From the NCBI GenBank assembly GCA_036676355.1, contig JAKFDA010000078.1:1-64000 (forward strand): a stretch of DNA of 64,000 nucleotides. The letters run 5' to 3'. Position 1 is the stretch's first letter; each line of letters opens with the position of its first letter. The notes beneath the pieces are model-generated. The model saw only the letters and a program-made list of their open reading frames with translations. It was not told where the DNA came from and ran no database searches. The stretch is from ZC4RG42 sp036676355. GTDB lineage: Bacteria; Pseudomonadota; Gammaproteobacteria; Burkholderiales; SG8-39. Positions 25,028-31,944 of this stretch are shown here, piece after piece. The position numbers and the translations under genes were made by a program.

Positions 25028-25546
25028 TCAGGGTTTAGGCAGCAGCTTCAGGCTCGGCGCGGGCGATGCGCTGCCCTCGGCGGGGATATCGATCCAGCGC
25101 TCGGTGCCCTTCTCGCATTCCTGCACCACCGGGAAATACAACATGCTGCCGGCCTTCAGATCGGCGGTCAGATAGGCCGAGAAAGCGAATTCGTCGTAGT
25201 GCTCGTCCAGCAGCTTGCCGGTCCAGATGACTTCGCGCACACCATCAGAAGTCTGCACACCGTGCATGGTGGTATAGGTCTTGTCGTAGTTGCCCTTGAC
25301 CGTATTGAGTTTCCAACCGGCCTTCGGCTGCGGCTTGATGCCAATCACGCCTTCGGGAATGCGCACCCGCACTTTCAGCGTGGGAGAACCCTTGCAACCA
25401 TGCGGCACGCGCATCACGGCCTTGTAGTAGCTGCCTACCGCGGCCTGCTTCGTTTCCAGCGTCACATGGGCAAAAGCGGGCGAAGCGAGCAGCACACCCG
25501 CCACCACCGCAGACAAGCTCGCTGCGCCAACGAAAATACGGTTCAT
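25028..25546 (-). CDS. YcnI-like DUF1775 copper-binding protein
   Basis: 172 aa with a signal peptide (ending ASPAFA). The mature N-terminal histidine in AHVTLETKQAAVGSYYKAVMRVPHGC (in parts) is the copper-binding residue known from YcnI of Bacillus. GVIGIKPQPKAGWKL and the VIWTGKLLDEHYDEFAF block are also family features. It lies 50 bp upstream of the CopC-CopD gene and 96 bp downstream of the TonB receptor. Confidence 0.9.
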   Translation of the reverse strand: MNRIFVGAASLSAVVAGVLLASPAFAHVTLETKQAAVGSYYKAVMRVPHGCKGSPTLKVRVRIPEGVIGIKPQPKAGWKLNTVKGNYDKTYTTMHGVQTSDGVREVIWTGKLLDEHYDEFAFSAYLTADLKAGSMLYFPVVQECEKGTERWIDIPAEGSASPAPSLKLLPKP

Positions 25547-25642
25547 GCAAAACTCCTGAAGTTATCGATACCGTGCTTGCTTTAACGCGGCCCGGTGAAG
25601 TGTGGCGTCCGCCATCGATCGGTCGCGGACGCCGCTTGCGCA

Positions 25643-27700
25643 TCACATGCGCCATTGCACCCCGGCAAAGACGGAACGCCCGTCTCCCGGGAGGAATTGG
25701 GCTTGATCCACACCGGTCGCATCGAGGATCACACCGGTCGTTGCCGCGTATTTCTTGTCGAACAGATTGCGCACGTCGATGAACCACGACCACTGCCTGT
25801 TGATGTCCTGTCCGATCTTGAAGCCCCATACGGCATAGGAATCGGCTTCCAGCGTGTTGGCCATATCGACCGGATACTCGCGCGGCGACCATTCGACATT
25901 GGGGCCCGCGTACAAACCATGTGTGCCGCGATAAAGCACCTCGCCGCGGAACAGCAATTTCGGAATGCCGGGCAGCGTGTTGTTGCCGAAAACCGGATCG
26001 TCATCGAAACGGAAACGATTCAGCAGCGCCGCCGATTGCCACTGGAACTGTCCGAGCCTGCCGCCGAGCGCCGCTTCCGCGCCCTCATGTACGGTATGCG
26101 GCACGTTGACGGTCAGGGTGTTGAATCCTGCCGGCGTTGTGCCCAACAACTCGTCGCGCAGCTTGGCGTGATATAGCGCGACATCCCAATTTATGAACTC
26201 CGTTTCCCCGCGCGTGCCGAGTTCATAGGTCCAACCCTTCTGCGCGCGGTTCGGCTGTCCCGCAACAAGGCCTTCGCTGAACGACGGCGGCTCGAAACTC
26301 TTCGACACATTGGCGAACAACTGCGCCGTTGGGGCGAGTTGATAGAGCAAGCCATACTTCGGACTGGTGCCGGTATATGTTTTCTCGTAACTTCCATCAA
26401 TGGTTCCAACATCGATGAACTTGTCGTTCAGATCGCGCGTTGCACGCGTGTGCTGCACGCCGAGCACGACAGCGAGGTCGGGCAGCACATAGTGCGTGTT
26501 CTCGGCATAGAACTCGTTCATGGTGGCGATCTGCGTGCTCTTGTCCTTGCGTGCACCGCGCTGCCCGCCGACGTTAAGGTGGCGATCCTCATCGAGCTCG
26601 CCGCGCGAAGGCGCGTAGCCCGCGACGAAAATATTGCGCCGACCGGCCAGCGGCGCTTCGCTGACGAAACGCAGTTCACCGCCCACGGTATCGGAATCCT
26701 GATCGAGCACCTGGAAGATCGGGTGAAACAACTCGAAGCTGGCGTAATACGCCGTCGCCTCGATACGCGATTCGCCGAAGCGCAACACCGTGCGATTGGA
26801 CACGCGCGTCACGTCCGTATCGCGCCGTTGATCGCCCGTTACGTTGAGCGGATTCGCGTCGCGCGGATCGTGTTTAAGTTCGGCCTTCTTCAAGTTGCCG
26901 GGCAATTCGGAATCGCTTGTCGCCCAGGAAAGATAGAAACGCGTTTCCGCGTTTTCATTGATGCGGTAACCGAGGTTTCCGTTGAAGCGCCGTCCTTCCT
27001 GCACGGCGTGATCGCGGAATCCGTCCTGATCGAAAGTCGAGAAGCTGGCGTAGTAATCGGCGTTTTCGAGCACGCGACCGGTGGCGACATGCGAGCGCAG
27101 ATAATCGAAGCTGCCCGCTTCCAGCCGCAGCGAAAGCGGGCTCGCGTCGAAGCCGGTGCGCGACACATAGTTGATCGCGCCCCCCAGCGTCGAGGAGCCG
27201 TATTGCAGCGCGTTCGCGCCGCGATAGACTTCCATGTAACGCGTCGAGAGCGGTTCGATGGACTGGAAATCGACGCTGCCGTCGGGCAGGTTGAACGGCA
27301 TACCGTCCTGCATCAGCTTGATGCCGCGCAGATGGAAGGTGCGCTGAATGCCGGAGCCGCGGATGGAAAGCCGCGCCTCTTCCGCGCCGAAACGCGGCTG
27401 GGCAAATACGCCTGCCGCATAGCGAAAGGTGTCGGCCTGCGTCGCGACGCGCCCCTTTTCGATTTCCTCGGTGTCGACAACGCCTACGCCGCCCGGCGTC
27501 CGGGCGATGCGCTCTTTGGCGACGCGCAGATTCGGTTGCGTAATGGTGGGGCCGTCGGGGTCGCGCTGGCCGGTTACGACAACCGGTGTCAGTTCGGAGT
27601 CGACGGCTTGCGATTCCGCGTTCTGCGCATGCGCCACGCATGGCGCGCAGACGAACGCGCAGAGTGCGGACACGAAATAATTTGTATACGGTGTGGACAT
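25643..27700 (-). CDS. TonB-dependent outer-membrane receptor (probable copper)
   Basis: 685 aa. Signal peptide (residues 1-25), plug domain from about 40 to 180 (TPVVVTGQRD, QADTFRYAAGVFAQPRF, RLSIRGSGIQ, YGSSTLGGAINYV), then a 22-strand barrel ending with an aromatic/terminal FAGVQWRM. A short TonB box may be ELTPVVVTG. Metal specificity is not visible in the sequence. Copper is inferred because the flanking genes encode YcnI, CopC-CopD and DUF2946. Iron-siderophore transport is the alternative. Confidence 0.85.
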   Translation of the reverse strand: MSTPYTNYFVSALCAFVCAPCVAHAQNAESQAVDSELTPVVVTGQRDPDGPTITQPNLRVAKERIARTPGGVGVVDTEEIEKGRVATQADTFRYAAGVFAQPRFGAEEARLSIRGSGIQRTFHLRGIKLMQDGMPFNLPDGSVDFQSIEPLSTRYMEVYRGANALQYGSSTLGGAINYVSRTGFDASPLSLRLEAGSFDYLRSHVATGRVLENADYYASFSTFDQDGFRDHAVQEGRRFNGNLGYRINENAETRFYLSWATSDSELPGNLKKAELKHDPRDANPLNVTGDQRRDTDVTRVSNRTVLRFGESRIEATAYYASFELFHPIFQVLDQDSDTVGGELRFVSEAPLAGRRNIFVAGYAPSRGELDEDRHLNVGGQRGARKDKSTQIATMNEFYAENTHYVLPDLAVVLGVQHTRATRDLNDKFIDVGTIDGSYEKTYTGTSPKYGLLYQLAPTAQLFANVSKSFEPPSFSEGLVAGQPNRAQKGWTYELGTRGETEFINWDVALYHAKLRDELLGTTPAGFNTLTVNVPHTVHEGAEAALGGRLGQFQWQSAALLNRFRFDDDPVFGNNTLPGIPKLLFRGEVLYRGTHGLYAGPNVEWSPREYPVDMANTLEADSYAVWGFKIGQDINRQWSWFIDVRNLFDKKYAATTGVILDATGVDQAQFLPGDGRSVFAGVQWRM

Positions 27701-27812
27701 CCCATCTCTCCGGCGCGCGCGGACGCGCGACGTTTGAAGCGATAAAGCGAGCGTGGTCGGCGAGGCGAGCGTAGCTCGTCACGCCGATGGTGTTGCTCGT
27801 GCTGATTGGGCT

Positions 27813-28265
27813 TCAGGCCTGGAGAGGCGGTGCGCGGGAAGGCGGAGGCGCGCTGACGTGCGCCGTGTGCGAATGCGGCGTAGCCGTTTCGCGTTGTACG
27901 TGTGTGTTGGACGAGACAATGACAATCGGGTCGCGCGCGTCGTGCAGCGCGGGTATGCCGTTGTCGAAGAAGCATAGCGCGCAATGCGCGCGGTTTTGAT
28001 GATGGTTGCCGTGCTCCGCCGGCGCGTCATCGTGCGTAGCGCAGGCATTGTGGTGAGCCGCGGCACCGCACTCCGAATGCCCGGCATGCTGCTGAGCCGG
28101 GACGATGAAGGAGGCAGAGGACAGCGGCAACAGCCCATGCCACAGAATCGCCAGAATGGCGATCCACACATAATGGCGACGATGAGCAAGCAGATGGAAC
28201 ACTTGTGACCCGGAGAAAGTACGCGCGGATTGTACTTGGATGCGGCAAATCGCGAACCGGCTCAC
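27813..28265 (-). CDS. DUF2946 family protein
   Basis: 150 aa with one N-terminal hydrophobic segment (about residues 33-55, WIAILAILWHGLLPL). A His/Cys-rich region follows (HSECGAAAHHNACATHDD, HGNHHQNRAHCALCFF) with the CALC motif that marks DUF2946. Such genes regularly sit beside TonB receptors and copper genes, so metal binding in the periplasm is a fair inference. The start is uncertain because the first ~25 residues look untypical. First gene of the copper set. Confidence 0.7.
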   Translation of the reverse strand: MSRFAICRIQVQSARTFSGSQVFHLLAHRRHYVWIAILAILWHGLLPLSSASFIVPAQQHAGHSECGAAAHHNACATHDDAPAEHGNHHQNRAHCALCFFDNGIPALHDARDPIVIVSSNTHVQRETATPHSHTAHVSAPPPSRAPPLQA

Positions 28266-28331
28266 GCCGGCTCGCGCTTGACCGCGCCTTCACCCACTAC
28301 ACTTACTGTTGCGGTACGACGTCGCAGTTTC

Positions 28332-29399
28332 TTACTTGTGACCGTGCGCCGCCGCTTCATTCTGCGGCACTTTCGCCGGCTGCGTGCCGGGTTCGAAGGC
28401 TTTGAACAACGGGTTGTTGAACTTGCCGTAGCCCTTTTTCATCGATTCGCTCATGTAGAAGTCCGGCTCATACTTGATGTCTTTCCACATGTAGAAATCC
28501 GGCTTTTTGATGTCTTCGTACTCGAATACCAGCATCGCACCGCCGCCTTCCTTGCCGGCTCCGGTGGTGTGCTCTTCGTTGTGGTCGTGCGCCATCCAGA
28601 TGCCCGGGTTGTTCATTTCCACGATCATGTCGTAGCGTTCTCCGGGTTGCATCGGCAACACGTCGACGTAGTAGGGCTTCGGCAGCGGCAGACCGTCCTT
28701 GTGCGTGACCAGCGCATCGTGACCGTGCAGGTGGAACGCCACCGGAATGTTCGGCGCAATCAGGCGCAGGCGCATGACATCGCCCTTCTTGATCCGCACA
28801 GGCTGGTTATGCGGGTGCGCCTTGCCATTGATGGAGAAGTAATCGAATTCACGGCCGGGCAGGCCGTTCTTGCCGTACTCCTGCGCGACGGACGAGACCC
28901 AGCCGGACAACATCAGGATGACGTCCTTGGTGACTTTTTTCTCCAGCGGCGTCGGGTTCTTCGGCTCGACGATCAACGGACCCCACATGCCGCGCAGGTC
29001 GATGTGCTCGGCGGTGTTGACATGGCAATGGTAGAACAGCGTACCGGGCTTATCGGCAACGAATTTATAGGTGAAGCTGTCCCCCGGCTCCACCGCCTTC
29101 TGCGACACGTCGGGCACGCCGTCCATCTGCCAGGTCTTGGTCTGGTAGATGCCATGCCAGTGGATGGTATGGCTCATGGTCGTGTTGTTGGTCAGCGTCA
29201 CTTCCACCGTGTCGCCTTCCTTCACGTGGATCAGCGGTCCGGGGACCTGGCCGTCATAGGCCCACACCTTGGTGGTGAGGCTGGGCGCGACTTCGAGGTC
29301 GTACTCCTCGATCGTCATTTCGAATTTGCGCAATTCGGCGTGCGCCGAAAGCGTGAAGCCCAGAAACATGAGAAGGGTTAATACAACGCGTATAGCCAT
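28332..29399 (-). CDS. Two-domain multicopper oxidase (NcgA-like)
   Basis: Secreted blue copper oxidase: signal peptide (ending SAHA), then two cupredoxin domains. Copper ligands are visible in HTIHWHG (near residue 79), FYHCHVNTAEHIDLRGM (type 1 Cys and His plus Met, near 122-138), AFHLHGHD (near 222) and MAHDHNEEH (near 269). Length is 355 aa. Two cytochrome c genes and nirK lie upstream on the same strand. The set corresponds in content to ncgABC-nirK of Nitrosomonas, where NcgA is the multicopper oxidase. A role in nitrite or NO tolerance is therefore inferred; laccase-type oxidation of other substrates remains possible. Confidence 0.85.
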   Translation of the reverse strand: MAIRVVLTLLMFLGFTLSAHAELRKFEMTIEEYDLEVAPSLTTKVWAYDGQVPGPLIHVKEGDTVEVTLTNNTTMSHTIHWHGIYQTKTWQMDGVPDVSQKAVEPGDSFTYKFVADKPGTLFYHCHVNTAEHIDLRGMWGPLIVEPKNPTPLEKKVTKDVILMLSGWVSSVAQEYGKNGLPGREFDYFSINGKAHPHNQPVRIKKGDVMRLRLIAPNIPVAFHLHGHDALVTHKDGLPLPKPYYVDVLPMQPGERYDMIVEMNNPGIWMAHDHNEEHTTGAGKEGGGAMLVFEYEDIKKPDFYMWKDIKYEPDFYMSESMKKGYGKFNNPLFKAFEPGTQPAKVPQNEAAAHGHK

Positions 29400-29490
29400 G
29401 GTGATATTCCGTTCCGCTGGATAGTTTTGAACTGCTTATTCGTTACTTCCCGATTCGGAGATGGAACAGGGCGCACCCCTGTTCCATCTC

Positions 29491-29841
29491 TTAATTTTTC
29501 TTACAGCACAGCTCGCGCAAATGAGCGACAAGCGCGTTGATATCGTCATCGGTGAAGTTGCCGCCCCAGACCGGCATCAGAACCGACTTGTTGATCGCCT
29601 TGCCGCCTTGCTGGATCACCTTGAACAGTTCTGCGTCGGTACGTGCGGACATCTCCTTGGTATCGGTATGATCACGCGGTGCGACCGACATCGAGGCGGC
29701 GTTGACACCCTTGCCGTCGCCGTTCACGCCGTGACATTGGGTGCAATACAGTTTGTACAGTTGATCACCGTGATCAGCGTCGGCAGCATACGACCCGGCG
29801 CTCAGAGCCAGCAGAGAGATGGCGAGGAATAATTTTTTCAT
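29491..29841 (-). CDS. Small periplasmic cytochrome c
   Basis: 116 aa with a signal peptide (residues 1-20) and one haem site CTQCH (Cys33, Cys36, His37). The probable distal Met is in SVLMPVWGG near residue 90. I start at ATG 29841, which has GGAGAAAT upstream and lies two bases after the stop of the diheme cytochrome gene. The open frame further upstream is a shadow. The C-terminus has an unusual CCKK. Likely electron carrier between the diheme protein and the copper enzymes of the cluster. Confidence 0.88.
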   Translation of the reverse strand: MKKLFLAISLLALSAGSYAADADHGDQLYKLYCTQCHGVNGDGKGVNAASMSVAPRDHTDTKEMSARTDAELFKVIQQGGKAINKSVLMPVWGGNFTDDDINALVAHLRELCCKKN

Positions 29842-29843
29842 GG

Positions 29844-30530
29844 CTATTTCTCCCCGATGACTTTGAGGTAGTCGGCAATCTTCTTCACCGACGCCGCATT
29901 GAGATCGCCCTTGGGCATCAGCGTATGCGGATCCCACGCGACCGGGTTGCCCATGTAAGAGGCGATGAACGCCGGCTGCAGGCGTTGCCACGCGGTGTAA
30001 AGCTCCGGTCCGGACAGGCCGCCCTCGCCGGGTGCATCCTGATGACAGGCATCGCAACCCTTGAACTTGCCGAAGTTCATCTGCCCCATGCGCTTCGCGA
30101 TCGTCCCGGGCTGATAGGCCTCGGCCTTGATCAGGTTATCGAAGGGCTTCAAGGTCATCAGGTAATCAGCCATCGCTTCCGCCTGCGCGGCCGGCACCGC
30201 CGGATGCTTGATCAGCGTGCTTGGATCGACCGTGTCGCCATCGGCGCCGCTCTTGACATGCGCCGCAGGAAATTCCCCCGCGGGCCGGATACGGGTCGGG
30301 TTCTGCAGCCAGCTCACCAGCCACGCGCGCTGGAACTTGTTGCCAGCGTAATCCAGCGGCGGTCCTTTGCGATCGGCGCGTTCCACCAACGGCGCGGCCG
30401 CATAGTCATGAGAGAGCGCATGACAACCGGCGCATTGCGCCTGCACATCACTCGCCCCATCGGCGTTCGCCGCGAGCGGAAGACCTGTCATAAGCAGGAC
30501 CGCGGCGCCAAAACTGAGTAACCGTTTCAC
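29844..30530 (-). CDS. Diheme periplasmic cytochrome c
   Basis: 228 aa with a signal peptide (ending ANA). The first haem site is CAGCH at residues 33-37 and the second CDACH near 158-162, each in its own c-type domain with candidate axial Met residues (AMADYLM, HTLMPKGD). The start is the GTG at 30530 with GAAAGGAG upstream. It is translationally close to the monoheme cytochrome gene and follows nirK, from which it is separated by repeat copy C. Confidence 0.87.
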   Translation of the reverse strand: MKRLLSFGAAVLLMTGLPLAANADGASDVQAQCAGCHALSHDYAAAPLVERADRKGPPLDYAGNKFQRAWLVSWLQNPTRIRPAGEFPAAHVKSGADGDTVDPSTLIKHPAVPAAQAEAMADYLMTLKPFDNLIKAEAYQPGTIAKRMGQMNFGKFKGCDACHQDAPGEGGLSGPELYTAWQRLQPAFIASYMGNPVAWDPHTLMPKGDLNAASVKKIADYLKVIGEK

Positions 30531-30555
30531 GGTGTCTCCTTTCTTACGTGCAACA

Positions 30556-30838
30556 TTTATGAAGCTCTGATTAAGGTTGCTTGATCAAAGCGGTCGCTGG
30601 TTCGTTTCGCATAAGCGATTGATTGCCTCGTCCTCGCTCGTACAGCCATGTGCCGGCGCGCCGAGCAGGGGCCCCTTCAGGGGATGCGAGCGCACAGGCA
30701 CATGAAGGAACGCGAAATGAACCGGCACATTCACAGCCGCTGCGGGGTCGCATCCATCGGTGAAACGGATGGAACCTGCCCTGCCCTTCGCGGCCCGCAC
30801 TCACGACCATCCTCGGCACTTAATCAGACATTCCCTAT
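30556..30838 (-). repeat. Dispersed operonic repeat, full copy C
   Basis: Third full copy and the one with the clearest termini. GAAGCTCTGATTAAG (30561-30575) and, from the other side, GAATGTCTGATTAAG (30833-30819) agree at 13 of 15 positions as a terminal inverted repeat. The core is about 85 percent identical by eye to copies A and B, again reading along the direction of transcription of the flanking genes. It fills the gap between nirK (stop 30846) and the diheme cytochrome gene (start 30530). Small indels relative to A and B shift every open frame. Confidence 0.88.
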
Positions 30839-30845
30839 ACGGTAA

Positions 30846-31790
30846 TCAACGCAGAATCAGTTGATCGCCGCGTCCCTTGTTCGGGTTTGCATCCTTGCTG
30901 TTCATCAGGATGGAAATGCCGCCGGTCATCGCGTGCGCCATGCTGTGATCGACAAGCGCGTTATTGGTGGGACGGTCGCTCGGACTGATGAGATCGAGCA
31001 CCACGCCGTGCGCAGGCGCCACCGACATGGTCTGCATGCCATGCAGCACGTTCTTCGGATTGCCGTTTTCCCAGACGCGATCCCAGATGCCGGCGATCGG
31101 GTGGAAGGCAGCCCATTCGTTGATCATCGCGTTGACGAAATAAATGCGAACGCGCTCGCCGGGCTTGGATTCCAGCGCGATGCTGGCATTGGTGTCGTGT
31201 ACCGGGTCGTAATGGAAGACCTTGCCGTTGACCAGCACGCCTTTCCATTTTTCGCCCGCCGTTCTTTGTTCTGCGGACGCGCCTTCTTCGAACAGGTCGC
31301 CGTGCACCAGCACGTACTCGCGATCGGGTTTGGGGAAATCCTTGGTGTAGCCCTCTTTAGGATCGACGATCACCACGCCGTACATGCCGCGCGAGATATG
31401 CTCCGACATCGAATCGGCGCCGCAGTGGTAAATCCACACGCCGGGATGTTCGGCCTTGAACGTGAACTGGTGCGTATCACCGGGCTTGATCGCCTCGAAT
31501 TCAGTCAGCACGTCAAAACGACCTGCGTGAAAATCGATCGAGTGGCTGTTCTTGTTGGCCGCTTCGTTCTTCAGCGTGAATTCAATCGTGTCGCCCTGCT
31601 TCACTCGCACCAGGGGCCCGGGAATGGTGCCGTTATAGGTCCACATCGATTGTTTGGTGCCGGCGTTATCGACTTGCAGATCAGCCACTTCACGCACCGG
31701 AATTTCGAGTTTGACGGTGGCGGCCATGACATCAGCGCTGGCCATAGCGGTCGTCAACAACAGTGCGGACAAGAGCGGGCTTGGTTTCAT
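30846..31790 (-). CDS. nirK: Copper-containing nitrite reductase
   Basis: Reduces nitrite to NO in the periplasm. The signal peptide ends near ADVMA. All copper ligands can be matched to known NirK: HSIDFH (type 1 His, catalytic Asp, type 2 His), YHC (type 2 His, type 1 Cys), SEHISRGM (type 1 His and Met), AFHPIAG (catalytic His) and LVDHSM (third type 2 His). The Cys-to-His loop has 7 residues between the ligands, as in shorter NirK types. At 314 aa it is a compact enzyme. AGGGGA precedes the ATG. Divergent from norR. Confidence 0.88.
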   Translation of the reverse strand: MKPSPLLSALLLTTAMASADVMAATVKLEIPVREVADLQVDNAGTKQSMWTYNGTIPGPLVRVKQGDTIEFTLKNEAANKNSHSIDFHAGRFDVLTEFEAIKPGDTHQFTFKAEHPGVWIYHCGADSMSEHISRGMYGVVIVDPKEGYTKDFPKPDREYVLVHGDLFEEGASAEQRTAGEKWKGVLVNGKVFHYDPVHDTNASIALESKPGERVRIYFVNAMINEWAAFHPIAGIWDRVWENGNPKNVLHGMQTMSVAPAHGVVLDLISPSDRPTNNALVDHSMAHAMTGGISILMNSKDANPNKGRGDQLILR

Positions 31791-31825
31791 GTAGTTTTCC
31801 CCTAGAGTTTTTGATATAAGCTCGT

Positions 31826-31839
31826 TTGACCTATATCAA
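31826..31839. promoter_or_regulatory. FNR/DNR-type site between nirK and norR
   Basis: TTGACCTATATCAA matches the FNR/Dnr consensus TTGAT-N4-ATCAA with one substitution. It is centred 42 bp upstream of the nirK start and 112 bp upstream of norR. Oxygen- or NO-dependent control of nirK is the natural inference. A second, poorer half (TTGATAT at 31811) adds symmetry. Confidence 0.6.
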
Positions 31840-31944
31840 GAACTGGGCCAGAATAAATCCAGTGAATTTTCATCATCTTGCATTTATTTGATGTCGCTTA
31901 AACAACTGCTTTAAGGATGTATTCATGACAACAGAGATGTTTTA

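Noticed and set aside
26339..27745. Long plus-strand open frame (468 codons) opposite the TonB receptor
   Set aside because: Exact antisense of a clear TonB-receptor gene in GC-rich DNA. The translation is rich in Arg/His/Ala and matches no family.
27701..27812. Cobalamin-type riboswitch upstream of the TonB receptor
   Set aside because: The 112-bp gap has no B12-box-like sequence, and the neighbouring genes point to copper.
31918..31935. NsrR site upstream of norR (AAGGATGTATTC)
   Set aside because: Only one half-site resembles the consensus; the second half is absent.
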